Below are positions 13,666 to 20,507 of a DNA stretch of 31,756 nucleotides, piece by piece. Source of the DNA: CAZDYP01 sp964509505 (lineage in GTDB: Bacteria > Chloroflexota > Anaerolineae > JACRMK01); contig CAZDYP010000040.1 of NCBI GenBank assembly GCA_964509505.1, positions 1 through 31,756 on the forward strand. Direction: 5' to 3'. The notes under the pieces were generated by a model that was not told the DNA's origin, searched no databases, and saw nothing but the letters and a program-made list of their open reading frames with translations. Positions within the stretch are counted from its first letter, which is position 1, and every line of letters begins with the position of its first letter. The translations under genes were made by a program, and so were the position numbers.

Positions 13666-14582
13666 AAATTTTAGTGACGGGCGGCGCGGGTTTCATCGGC
13701 TCGCACATCGCCGATATCTTCATTGCCGCAGGACACTCCGTCGTCATTCTCGACGATTGCTCGACGGGCAAACCTGCCAACGTGAACCCCGCCGCCAAGC
13801 TCGTGCAAGCCGACATCCGCGATCCGAACTTGGAGACATTGTTCGCCGCCGAAAAATTCGAGATTGTCAGCCACCAAGCCGCCAAAGCCAACGTGCGTGA
13901 GTCTATGGACAAGCCGCTGTTTTATGCCGATGTGAACATCCTCGGCTCATTGAACATTTTGGAGTTAGCGCGCAAGCACGGCGTCCGCAAAATCATTTAC
14001 GCTTCAACGGGCGGTGCAACCTATGGCGAGCCGCAATACGTGCCGGTGGACGAAGCGCATCCCATCAACCCCCTCGACCCTTATGGCGCGAGCAAACATC
14101 ACGTCGAGCATTATTTGTATTTGTATCGCGCGCACTACGGCTTGCAATACACCATCTTACGCTATCCGAACGTGTATGGGCCCCGCCAAGACCCACACGG
14201 CGAAGCGGGCGTCGTCGCCATCTTCACAGGCAAAATGTTGCACGGCGAGCAGCCCATCATCAACGGCACAGGCGAACAGCAACGCGACTTCGTCTATGTG
14301 GGCGATGTGGCGCGGGCGAATTTGCTCTCGCTCGACAAAGGCGACGGCGAGATATACAACATTGGTTCTGGGCGCGGCACGACCGTCAACGAAATTTTCG
14401 ATCACCTGCAAGAGCTGACCCATTTCGCCGGTCAGCGCGCGCATGGCCCCCCCAAACTCGGCGAAGTCTCCCGCATCTATCTCAAAGCGGACAAAGCCAA
14501 AGCTGAGCTGGGTTGGGACGTACAAGTGAGTTTGGCGGATGGGCTGGCACAGACCGTTACCTATTTCAAGCAAGGGCGATAG
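13662..14582 (+). CDS. NAD-dependent nucleotide-sugar epimerase (GalE-like)
   Basis: This 306-residue protein is an extended short-chain dehydrogenase. The NAD-binding GGAGFIG is at residues 7-13, a DIRD acidic segment near 51-54, an S115-containing YASTGGATYG, and the catalytic pair is Y141/K145 in YGASK. LRYPNVYGPRQDPHGEAGVVAIF and GEQQRDFVYVGDVARAN are typical of UDP-glucose/UDP-glucuronate 4-epimerases. It would interconvert a UDP-sugar and its C4 epimer, supplying the glycosyltransferases downstream. The neighbouring galT supports UDP-glucose/UDP-galactose, but the exact sugar cannot be fixed from sequence. The ATG overlaps the stop of the 56-aa gene by 4 bases. Confidence 0.88.
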   Translation: MKILVTGGAGFIGSHIADIFIAAGHSVVILDDCSTGKPANVNPAAKLVQADIRDPNLETLFAAEKFEIVSHQAAKANVRESMDKPLFYADVNILGSLNILELARKHGVRKIIYASTGGATYGEPQYVPVDEAHPINPLDPYGASKHHVEHYLYLYRAHYGLQYTILRYPNVYGPRQDPHGEAGVVAIFTGKMLHGEQPIINGTGEQQRDFVYVGDVARANLLSLDKGDGEIYNIGSGRGTTVNEIFDHLQELTHFAGQRAHGPPKLGEVSRIYLKADKAKAELGWDVQVSLADGLAQTVTYFKQGR

Positions 14583-14660
14583 GGGACATTCGGGGAGATA
14601 GGGGAAAGGGGTGAACGCGTGATTCTCGCTTGTTGCCCTAATGTCCCCTGATTTCCCTTT
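14581..14660. repeat. Junction inverted repeat, GGGGAGATAGGGGAA family
   Basis: AGGGGACATT (14581-14590) is perfectly complementary to AATGTCCCCT (14640-14649). GGGGAGATAGGGGAAAGG and CTGATTTCCCTTTG extend the match loosely. The left arm begins within the epimerase stop codon, and the element ends 11 nt before the galT ATG. Confidence 0.8.
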
Positions 14661-14671
14661 GTTGGGTTATC

Positions 14672-15640
14672 ATGTCCGAGCTGCGTTGGCATCCTCTCTT
14701 GCGCGAATGGGTCATCACGGCGACGGCGCGCCAAGAGCGCACCTATCTGCCGTCGGCGGCGCAGTGCCCGTTGTGTCCGACGCGTGATCCCCAAGCGCCC
14801 ACCGAGATTCCGCACGACGATTTCGACATCACCGTTTTTGATAATCGCTTTCCATCGTTGCATCAAACACCGCCGGTGCCCGAGGTTGAAAGCACGGACC
14901 TGTATCCTGTCGCGCCAGCCCAAGGCATCTGCGAAGTCATCGTCTATACGCCGCAACACGCAGGCTCGCTGGCTGATTTGCCCGTCGAAAAAATTTACAA
15001 ACTAATTCTCGTGTGGACGGATCGTTATCAAGCGCTCGGCGCATTGCCCTTCGTCGAGTACGTGTTCATCTTCGAGAATCGCGGCGTCGCCGTCGGCACG
15101 ACGCTGCATCATCCACACGGACAATTGTATGCGTTTCCTTATGTGCCGCCCATCATCCAACGCGAACTCGACGCCGCGCATGCACATCGTATAAAAACCG
15201 GACGCTGTTTGCTGTGCGATATTATTGCGGCGGAACAACGGGATGGGCGGCGCCTCATCAGGGTTGATCATGGCACGGTTGCGTATGTGCCGTTCTTCGC
15301 GCGTTTCCCGTATGAAGTGCATATCGCTACGACGATGCATCGCCCCTCCCTCTCCCAATTCACTGACGACGAAAGTTGGGCCTTGGCGCGTACGTTGAAA
15401 GCTGTGCTGCTGCGTTACGATGCGCTGTTCGACATGCCCCTGCCATACATGATGGTCTTGCATCAATCACCCACAGGCAACGCCGTCAATCACGACGACG
15501 CGCATTTTCATATCGAGTTCTATCCCTTGCAACGCACGCGGGAGAAGCTAAAATATCGTGCGGGCTGCGAGACAGGCGCAGGGTCATTCATCACCGATGC
15601 GTTGCCTGAACAGTGGGCAGCGCAACTGGGAAAAGAGTAG
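14672..15640 (+). CDS. galT: Galactose-1-phosphate uridylyltransferase
   Basis: This 322-residue protein has the GalT features. The N-terminal RWHPLLREWVITATARQERTY is followed by a CPLC zinc pair (C32, C35) and FENRGVAVGTTLHHPHGQ, whose second histidine in HPHGQ (H149) is the uridylyl-carrying nucleophile. A late HFHIEFYP follows. A second CLLC pair lies near 178-181. GalT swaps UMP between UDP-glucose and galactose-1-phosphate in the Leloir pathway in the cytosol. It lies directly after the GalE-like gene, so the two likely work together. The ATG at 14672 has no clear ribosome site. Confidence 0.92.
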   Translation: MSELRWHPLLREWVITATARQERTYLPSAAQCPLCPTRDPQAPTEIPHDDFDITVFDNRFPSLHQTPPVPEVESTDLYPVAPAQGICEVIVYTPQHAGSLADLPVEKIYKLILVWTDRYQALGALPFVEYVFIFENRGVAVGTTLHHPHGQLYAFPYVPPIIQRELDAAHAHRIKTGRCLLCDIIAAEQRDGRRLIRVDHGTVAYVPFFARFPYEVHIATTMHRPSLSQFTDDESWALARTLKAVLLRYDALFDMPLPYMMVLHQSPTGNAVNHDDAHFHIEFYPLQRTREKLKYRAGCETGAGSFITDALPEQWAAQLGKE

Positions 15641-15707
15641 AGAGTAAAAAGTAATGAAGTAAAAAGTAACGGAGTAGCATCTCTACTTTTTACTTTTTAC
15701 TCATTAG
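15634..15707. repeat. Junction inverted repeat, AGTAAAAAGTA family, second copy
   Basis: AGTAGAGAGTAAAAAGTAAT and GAAGTAAAAAGTAACGGAG are answered by CTCTACTTTTTACTTTTTAC and TCATTAG. The wording matches the element at 2231-2289. It begins at the galT stop codon region and ends 6 nt before the next start at 15714. Confidence 0.85.
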
Positions 15708-15713
15708 CTGGCT

Positions 15714-16790
15714 ATGAAAGTTGCTATAAACGCCGCCTTTCTCCATCGCCCCGATACGGGCAGCGGTCAATATCTGCTGCATCTAATCGAGGAATTCCGC
15801 CAACCTGACTATGGTATAGAAGCTCAACTTATCGAGCCACGCTCGGATAGCAACCTTGAGAAATTGCGCTTCGAGCAACTCGGTTTTCCATTCATGGCGA
15901 AGGCGCTGCGCGCCGACCTAGCGCACGTGCCATACTTCGGGTCGGCATTTGTGCCGCGCGCGCCAACTGTCGTCACCATTCACGATTTGATACCGCTGGT
16001 CTTGCCGCTCTATCGCGGCTCGTTGCAGGTGCGCGCATACACACAACTCGTCGCAGCCGCCGCGATACGCGCGCACGCCATCATCGCCGATTCGGAATCA
16101 TCCAAGCGCGACATCGTGCGCATGTTGGGCATTGACGAGCGCAAGGTGCACGTCATCTATCTCGCGGCGGATGCGCGCTATCGGCGGGTCACGGAGGCAG
16201 CGACGTTGGAGGCGGTGCGCGCGAAGTATCAATTGCCCGATTCATTCGTGCTGTACCTCGGCGGCTTCGATCAACGCAAGAACGTCATGAATCTGGTACG
16301 CGCATTCGTCAAAGTCGCTAAAGGCTTGCCCGACCATCGTCTCGTCCTCGCAGGCTATCCACCGCCGAATGTGTCGCCGCTCTTTCCCGATGTGGTAAAG
16401 CTGGTTGACGAATTGGAACTGGGCGAGCGTGTGCGTTTCATTGGCGGCGTGTCCGAAGAAGACAAACCTGCGCTTTATACACTCGCCGATTGTTTTGTGT
16501 TCCCATCATACTACGAAGGCTTTGGCTTGCCGCCGCTCGAAGCGCTGGCGTGTGGCGCGCCCGTCGTCGCAGGCGACACCAGTTCGCTGGTCGAAATTGT
16601 CGGCAATGCAGGCTTCCTCATTCAGCCAGACGACGTGAATCGCATGGCAGGCGCTATCATTGCGAGTATCGTTGATGAACCATTGCGCCGCGAGCTGATC
16701 GCTAAAGGTCTCGCGCAAGCCGCGAAGTTCAGTTGGCAACAATGCGCGCGTGAGACCGTCGCCGTCTATCGAGAAGTGTTGAACCACTGA
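15714..16790 (+). CDS. GT4-family glycosyltransferase 1
   Basis: This 358-residue protein has the GT-B layout of family GT4. An N-terminal domain opens MKVAINAAFLHRPDTGSGQY. A linker VVTIHDLIPLVLPLYRG and an ADSESSKRDI segment follow. The C-terminal nucleotide-sugar domain starts at LYLGGFDQRKNVMNLVRAF. The donor-binding ExFGxxxxE motif is in EGFGLPPLEALACGAPVV. Such enzymes move a sugar from a nucleotide donor to a lipid-linked or growing glycan at the inner face of the membrane. Donor and acceptor are unknown. It follows galE/galT and precedes another GT4 gene, consistent with surface polysaccharide synthesis. The start lacks a ribosome site and sits after a junction repeat. Confidence 0.88.
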   Translation: MKVAINAAFLHRPDTGSGQYLLHLIEEFRQPDYGIEAQLIEPRSDSNLEKLRFEQLGFPFMAKALRADLAHVPYFGSAFVPRAPTVVTIHDLIPLVLPLYRGSLQVRAYTQLVAAAAIRAHAIIADSESSKRDIVRMLGIDERKVHVIYLAADARYRRVTEAATLEAVRAKYQLPDSFVLYLGGFDQRKNVMNLVRAFVKVAKGLPDHRLVLAGYPPPNVSPLFPDVVKLVDELELGERVRFIGGVSEEDKPALYTLADCFVFPSYYEGFGLPPLEALACGAPVVAGDTSSLVEIVGNAGFLIQPDDVNRMAGAIIASIVDEPLRRELIAKGLAQAAKFSWQQCARETVAVYREVLNH

Positions 16791-16795
16791 CAATC

Positions 16796-16892
16796 TGAAG
16801 GGGTGACAAGGTGAAAGGGTGAAGGGGTAGTGCTTTAGATACAATTCATCGTGTCACCTTATCACCCTTTCACTCTCTCACCCCTTCACCTC
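16796..16892. repeat. Junction inverted repeat, GGGTGAAGGGGTGACAAGG family
   Basis: GAAGGGGTGACAAGGTGAAA and GGGTGAAGGGGTAG are answered by GTGTCACCTTATCACCCTTT and CACTCTCTCACCCCTTCAC. Similar words open the spacer at 20366-20507. It ends about 10 nt before the next glycosyltransferase start. Confidence 0.85.
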
Positions 16893-16902
16893 TTCATCTT
16901 CT

Positions 16903-18009
16903 ATGAACATCCTCATGCTTTCCAAAGCCTGCGTCGTCGGCGCGTATCAGCGTAAGCTAGAGGAGATTGCGGCGCGCGGCGTCGAGCTGACCGTCGTCGT
17001 GCCACCCAATTGGCGCGATGAGCGCGGTGTGATGCCGCTCGAAAAAAAATACACGCAGGGCTATCGGCTCGTCGTCGCGCCGATGCGTTTCAATGGACAT
17101 TTTCACCTTCACTACTACCCCTCGCTGTCGCATAGTCTCCGTGAGGCGCGCCCCGACATTGTTCATATTGACGAAGAGCCATGGGACCTCGTGACGTTTC
17201 ATGCGCTGCGCAATTCGTTAGCCGTCCAGGCGCGCCCGCTGTTTTTCTCGTGGCAAAATTTGTTGCGACGCTATCCCCCGCCCTTCGAGTGGTTCGCGCG
17301 CTACGCCTTTCGTCATTGCACGCACGCCATCGCGGGCATGGCGAGCGTCGAGCGTGTGTTGCGCGCGAAAGGCTATGATGGCCATGTCAGCGTCATCCCA
17401 CAGTTTGGGGTTGACCCTGACATTTTTTGTCCATGCGCAGTGGAACAGGACGCGCGCAAGGCACGCCCCTACACGCTTGCATACATCGGGCGATTGAAAC
17501 ATGAGAAGGGCGTGGATGTGTTGTTGCGCGCTGTCGCGGGCTTGCAGGGTGATTGGCGGGTGCGGGTGTTGGGCGCGGGTCCTGAAAAGGAACATCTGCA
17601 ACAGCTCGCGACGCAACTCCGCATCGCAGAGCGTGTGCAGTTCGACGCGCCCATTCCTTCGACACAGATGCCCGACTATTATCGGCAATTGGATTTGTGC
17701 GTGTTGCCGTCGCGCCGCGCGCCCAATTGGATGGAGCAGTTTGGGCGCGTGTTGATTGAGGCGATGGCGAGTGGCGTGCCCGTCATTGGCTCGGACAGCG
17801 GTGACATTCCGAATGTGATTGGCGACGCAGGTTTGATTTTTCCCGAAGAGGATGCGGAGGCGTTGCGCGCACAGATCGAGCGTGTGAGGTGTGACGCGCC
17901 ATTACAAGCGCAACTGCAAAAATGCGGGCGTGAACGAGTGCTGGAGCAGTTCACACAGGCGAGGGTCGCGGAGCAGACCGTCGGCGTTTATCGGCAGATG
18001 CTTGGGTAG
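16903..18009 (+). CDS. GT4-family glycosyltransferase 2
   Basis: This 368-residue GT-B protein starts MNILMLSKACVVGAYQRKLEEIA, with a short N-terminal domain. The C-terminal domain begins at YTLAYIGRLKHEKGVDVLLRAV (glycine and lysine of the donor loop). The ExFGxxxxE-like motif is in MEQFGRVLIEAMASGVPVIG, followed by SGDIPNVIGDAGLIFPEED. The features assign it to family GT4, as for its neighbours, but it is clearly diverged from them. Donor sugar and acceptor are unknown. The start has no ribosome site and follows a junction repeat. It converges on the lipoprotein gene after 38 nt. Confidence 0.87.
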   Translation: MNILMLSKACVVGAYQRKLEEIAARGVELTVVVPPNWRDERGVMPLEKKYTQGYRLVVAPMRFNGHFHLHYYPSLSHSLREARPDIVHIDEEPWDLVTFHALRNSLAVQARPLFFSWQNLLRRYPPPFEWFARYAFRHCTHAIAGMASVERVLRAKGYDGHVSVIPQFGVDPDIFCPCAVEQDARKARPYTLAYIGRLKHEKGVDVLLRAVAGLQGDWRVRVLGAGPEKEHLQQLATQLRIAERVQFDAPIPSTQMPDYYRQLDLCVLPSRRAPNWMEQFGRVLIEAMASGVPVIGSDSGDIPNVIGDAGLIFPEEDAEALRAQIERVRCDAPLQAQLQKCGRERVLEQFTQARVAEQTVGVYRQMLG

Positions 18010-18047
18010 TCACTGAGTCGGTTAGTCGCGTGGTCATTGGGTCTTTT

Positions 18048-18659
18048 TTATCGGGTCGAAACTGGATAGAGCGCTGGCGTTGTGGTTAAGGTTGCAACAA
18101 ATGGTGGTGGCTGCTTTGGGGCATCATGTCCGATCAGAGCGCGTGGTGGGACTAAATCAACGAACACATCCCCCGGCAATAGGTATGTTTTTGAATCTGT
18201 TGCATAGTCTATTAAGAACAACTCGTAAGTTCCGTCAGGATGCAAAACATATAGCTTTGCTTTTTGATCTTCTGCTAATTGGGGTGCCTTATCGGTAATT
18301 TTAGATATAGGCAGGGGCGTAATGCTAGGCTGTGAAGGCTGTGGAGTTCCTATTTGTTGCGGATTGGGTGTAGGGGTATTGGGCGTTCCAATAGGTGTTG
18401 GAACTTTGGAAGGATCAGGTGGTGGCGGAATCGTGTTGGTTGGAGTTCGTAAGGGTGTAGGTGCTGTGGGAGGCGTCGTGGTCAATGTCGTTGTAGGAAT
18501 TTGTGTGGTGGCAGGCGTGGGTGTCGCTGGCAAGGGGTAAGGTGGAATTGCTGAAGCGGTTGGTTGCGCTTTGGGAGACTCGGGCGTGGCGCAGCCACTA
18601 AATAATGTCCCTAAAATAGTGATTGCAAGGAGAACGATCAGCACTCGATAGATAGACAT
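18048..18659 (-). CDS. Predicted lipoprotein with a long Pro/Thr-rich linker
   Basis: The start at 18659 follows GGAGG and opens a lipoprotein signal peptide (YRVLIVLLAITILGTLFSGC, lipobox LFSGC). The frame from 18701 would start upstream of the ribosome site. About 95 residues of proline/threonine/serine-rich, low-complexity linker follow. A C-terminal part of about 85 residues contains KLYVLHPDGTYELFLIDYATDSKTYLLPGDVFVDLVPP, which resembles no family I can name. The layout suggests a small exposed domain held away from the membrane by a flexible stalk, common in Chloroflexota. It is 203 residues long. It lies in opposite orientation between glycosyltransferase genes, so it is probably independently regulated. 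Confidence 0.75.
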   Translation of the reverse strand: MSIYRVLIVLLAITILGTLFSGCATPESPKAQPTASAIPPYPLPATPTPATTQIPTTTLTTTPPTAPTPLRTPTNTIPPPPDPSKVPTPIGTPNTPTPNPQQIGTPQPSQPSITPLPISKITDKAPQLAEDQKAKLYVLHPDGTYELFLIDYATDSKTYLLPGDVFVDLVPPRALIGHDAPKQPPPFVATLTTTPALYPVSTR

Positions 18660-18669
18660 GATTCCTCCG

Positions 18670-18721
18670 CAAAACACATTTTCACTCGATGGGTATTTCA
18701 CACGTCAACCGATGTGTTTTG
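18670..18721. promoter_or_regulatory. Inverted repeat CAAAACACAT/ATGTGTTTTG between promoter and lipoprotein start
   Basis: CAAAACACAT (18670-18679) and ATGTGTTTTG (18712-18721) are perfect 10-bp inverted copies. On the minus strand one copy adjoins the -10 box and the other adjoins the GGAGG ribosome site. It could be an operator pair, or form a partial leader hairpin. Confidence 0.5.
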
Positions 18722-18752
18722 ATTATACCGAAAAAAAAATGCGATGGGTCAA
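18722..18752 (-). promoter_or_regulatory. Promoter of the lipoprotein gene
   Basis: On the minus strand TTGACC (18752-18747) and TATAAT (18727-18722) are separated by 19 nt. Transcription would start near 18715, giving a leader of about 55 nt to the ATG at 18659. Confidence 0.55.
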
Positions 18753-18808
18753 ATTACTATCTATGGTGATTATTCAAATGTTCCACACGATGAAATCGGT
18801 TACGCCGA

Positions 18809-19111
18809 TTAGGTTGTGCAGCTGGCGGGAGCCCAACTCCCGCCGGAACAGAGACGCGCTTCCTCCCAATTCACCCAATCGCCTCGTGAGGGATGCTGCG
18901 TGAGTGTGGCTTCCAGAGCAGGGTGGGCCTTGATTTCAGCGGTCGCTTTCCATTCATCAATCACTTGTTTGAGTTCGGTCCAGTCACCCTGCGTCAGGGC
19001 GCGACGTAATTCAGTAATGAGCTCCGTCCAAAAGTCGGTTTGTTCGGCCTCGGTCAGAAATTCCACCCATGGAAATACTTCAGCCAATTGTGGCGCGACG
19101 ACTGTGTTCAT
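18809..19111 (-). CDS. Small antitoxin-like protein (uncharacterised)
   Basis: The protein is 100 residues from the ATG at 19111. Its core, QLAEVFPWVEFLTEAEQTDFWTELITELRRALTQGDWTELKQVIDEWKATAEIKAHPAL, predicts helices and ends in the WxATAE...P.L pattern. I associate that pattern with small solitary proteins found beside toxin or regulatory genes in cyanobacteria, actinobacteria and Chloroflexota. An antitoxin role is a guess, and no toxin is adjacent. The last 15 residues are encoded by a palindrome (18824-18844), so the tail may be accidental. An AAGGAG site upstream points at an ATG followed at once by a stop (19127-19132), so the original start may be damaged. Confidence 0.6.
   Translation of the reverse strand: MNTVVAPQLAEVFPWVEFLTEAEQTDFWTELITELRRALTQGDWTELKQVIDEWKATAEIKAHPALEATLTQHPSRGDWVNWEEARLCSGGSWAPASCTT
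18824..18844. repeat. Palindrome GGCGGGAG-N5-CTCCCGCC
   Basis: Perfect 8-bp arms lie around CCCAA, inside the 3' end of the small antitoxin-like gene. No T-tract follows, so it is listed as a repeat and not a terminator. Confidence 0.6.
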
Positions 19112-19150
19112 AACACGCACATTTAGTCACATACGCAACTCCTTGTGCGT

Positions 19151-19179
19151 ATCTTACTGCAAGCTATAAAGGTTGTAAA
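19151..19179 (-). promoter_or_regulatory. Candidate promoter of the small antitoxin-like gene
   Basis: On the minus strand TTTACA (19179-19174) and TAAGAT (19156-19151) are 17 nt apart. Transcription would begin near 19144, almost at the AAGGAG site (19144-19139). It is divergent from and close to the glycosyltransferase promoter at 19195-19203. Confidence 0.4.
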
Positions 19180-19194
19180 ACGTTCGTTTGCCTA

Positions 19195-19203
19195 TGCTAT
19201 AAT
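19195..19203 (+). promoter_or_regulatory. Extended -10 promoter of glycosyltransferase 3
   Basis: TGC-TATAAT (19195-19203) lies 13 nt before the ATG at 19217, leaving a 5' leader of only about 6-7 nt. No ribosome site is visible. TTGTAA lies 19 nt upstream as a possible weak -35. Confidence 0.55.
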
Positions 19204-19216
19204 CCTCGTAATCCCC

Positions 19217-20365
19217 ATGTCTATCATCGGACTGAACGCCCACTTGCTCAACCTCTCCGCTTCGTATCGCGGCGCGGGCATTCATCGTTACATCCATCAA
19301 CTATTATTGAATCTGCCGACTGCCGCGCCGCAGCATCGTTATCTCACGTTCCTCAACGACACGCGCATGAGCTCACCACACCCTTCAATGCAACTGCGGC
19401 GCACGCGTTTGCCTACACAAAAGCCCTCGCCGCGCATCGTCTGGGAACAAACGGTGTTACCTATTGCGACATACACCGAACAGCTGGATTTACTGCACAG
19501 CCTCGCCTTCGTGCGCCCCCTCATCGCGCATTGTCCCGTCGTCATCACGATTTACGACCTGAGCTTCGTGCGGATGCCCGAACGCTTTCCGCGTTTCCAG
19601 CGTTTCTATTTGCAGACGATGACGCGCTACTCGACGCGGCGCGCCGCGCGCTTGCTCGTCATCTCGCACAGCACGAAAGAGGACGTGGTGCGTTTCTGCG
19701 GTGTGTCACCTGATAAAATTGTCGTGACCTATTGCGGCGTGGACGAACAATTCGCGCCGCGCAGTCGCCATGAGGTCGAAGCCTTTCGCGCGGCAAAGGG
19801 CTTGCCGTCACGCTTCATTTTGTATCTTGGCACGCTCGAACCGCGCAAGAACGTGCCGCAGATTGTGAAGGCGTATTCGCAATTGCGTAGTGACGACTTA
19901 AGTCGCCACTACAAACTGGTGATTGCGGGCGCGAAAGGGTGGGGCTACGACGAGGTGTTCGCGGCGGTGGAGCAACATGGCCTCAAGGCTGAGGTGATAT
20001 TCACCGGCTACGTGCCAGCCGAAGAATTACCGCTTTGGTATAATGCGGCTGAATTATTTGTATATCCGTCGCTGTTCGAGGGCTTCGGGTTGCCCGTGCT
20101 GGAGGCGATGGCATGTGGCACGCCGGCCATCACGTCTAACGTTTCGTCGTTGCCCGAAGTGGCGGGCGAGGCCGCGCTCACCATCACACCTACCGACACG
20201 CGCGCACTGAGCGAAGCGATGGCACAGGTATTGCGCGACGCAGCATTGCGCGCCCAATTACGTGAGCATGGGTTTCGTCAAGCCGCGCGATTCAGCTGGC
20301 AACACACCGCGCAACAAACCGCGCAAGTGTATGCAGATGTGCTTAAGTTGGATGTGACGAAGTGA
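19217..20365 (+). CDS. GT4-family glycosyltransferase 3
   Basis: The protein is about 382 residues from the ATG at 19217, which is preferred because the frame from 19145 would start upstream of the TATAAT box. It has the GT-B/GT4 layout: MSIIGLNAHLLN...YRGAGIHRYIHQLL at the N-terminus, CPVVITIYDLSFVRMPERFP, and ISHSTKEDVVRFCGV. The donor domain starts at ILYLGTLEPRKNVPQIV, with the motif EGFGLPVLEAMACGTPAI and then SSLPEVAGEAAL. It resembles glycosyltransferase 1 in order and wording, suggesting a shared pathway. Donor and acceptor are unknown. It probably starts a transcript continuing into the sugar-phosphate transferase. Confidence 0.88.
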   Translation: MSIIGLNAHLLNLSASYRGAGIHRYIHQLLLNLPTAAPQHRYLTFLNDTRMSSPHPSMQLRRTRLPTQKPSPRIVWEQTVLPIATYTEQLDLLHSLAFVRPLIAHCPVVITIYDLSFVRMPERFPRFQRFYLQTMTRYSTRRAARLLVISHSTKEDVVRFCGVSPDKIVVTYCGVDEQFAPRSRHEVEAFRAAKGLPSRFILYLGTLEPRKNVPQIVKAYSQLRSDDLSRHYKLVIAGAKGWGYDEVFAAVEQHGLKAEVIFTGYVPAEELPLWYNAAELFVYPSLFEGFGLPVLEAMACGTPAITSNVSSLPEVAGEAALTITPTDTRALSEAMAQVLRDAALRAQLREHGFRQAARFSWQHTAQQTAQVYADVLKLDVTK

Positions 20366-20507
20366 TCTGATGACACGATGACATGATGAAGGGATGAAGG
20401 GGTGACAAGGTAACTATTCGACCAATCGTCCAACCAACCAACCAACCAACCAACCAACCAACCAACTGACCGACTCTCCGACTAAGCGACCAACCGACTA
20501 TCCAACT
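20366..20507. repeat. Low-complexity junction with a CCAA tandem tract
   Basis: The spacer holds GATGA-type repeats (about 20367-20397), GGGATGAAGGGGTGAC words, then a CCAA tetranucleotide tract of nine units (20430-20466). Degenerate GACCGACTCTCCGACTAAGC words run up to the next ATG. The two halves are only loosely complementary. Tetranucleotide tracts are slippage-prone. Confidence 0.7.

Noticed and set aside
18809..19111. Complete toxin-antitoxin pair
   Set aside because: Only an antitoxin-like protein is present. The flanking genes are a lipoprotein and a glycosyltransferase, and no toxin-sized partner frame fits.
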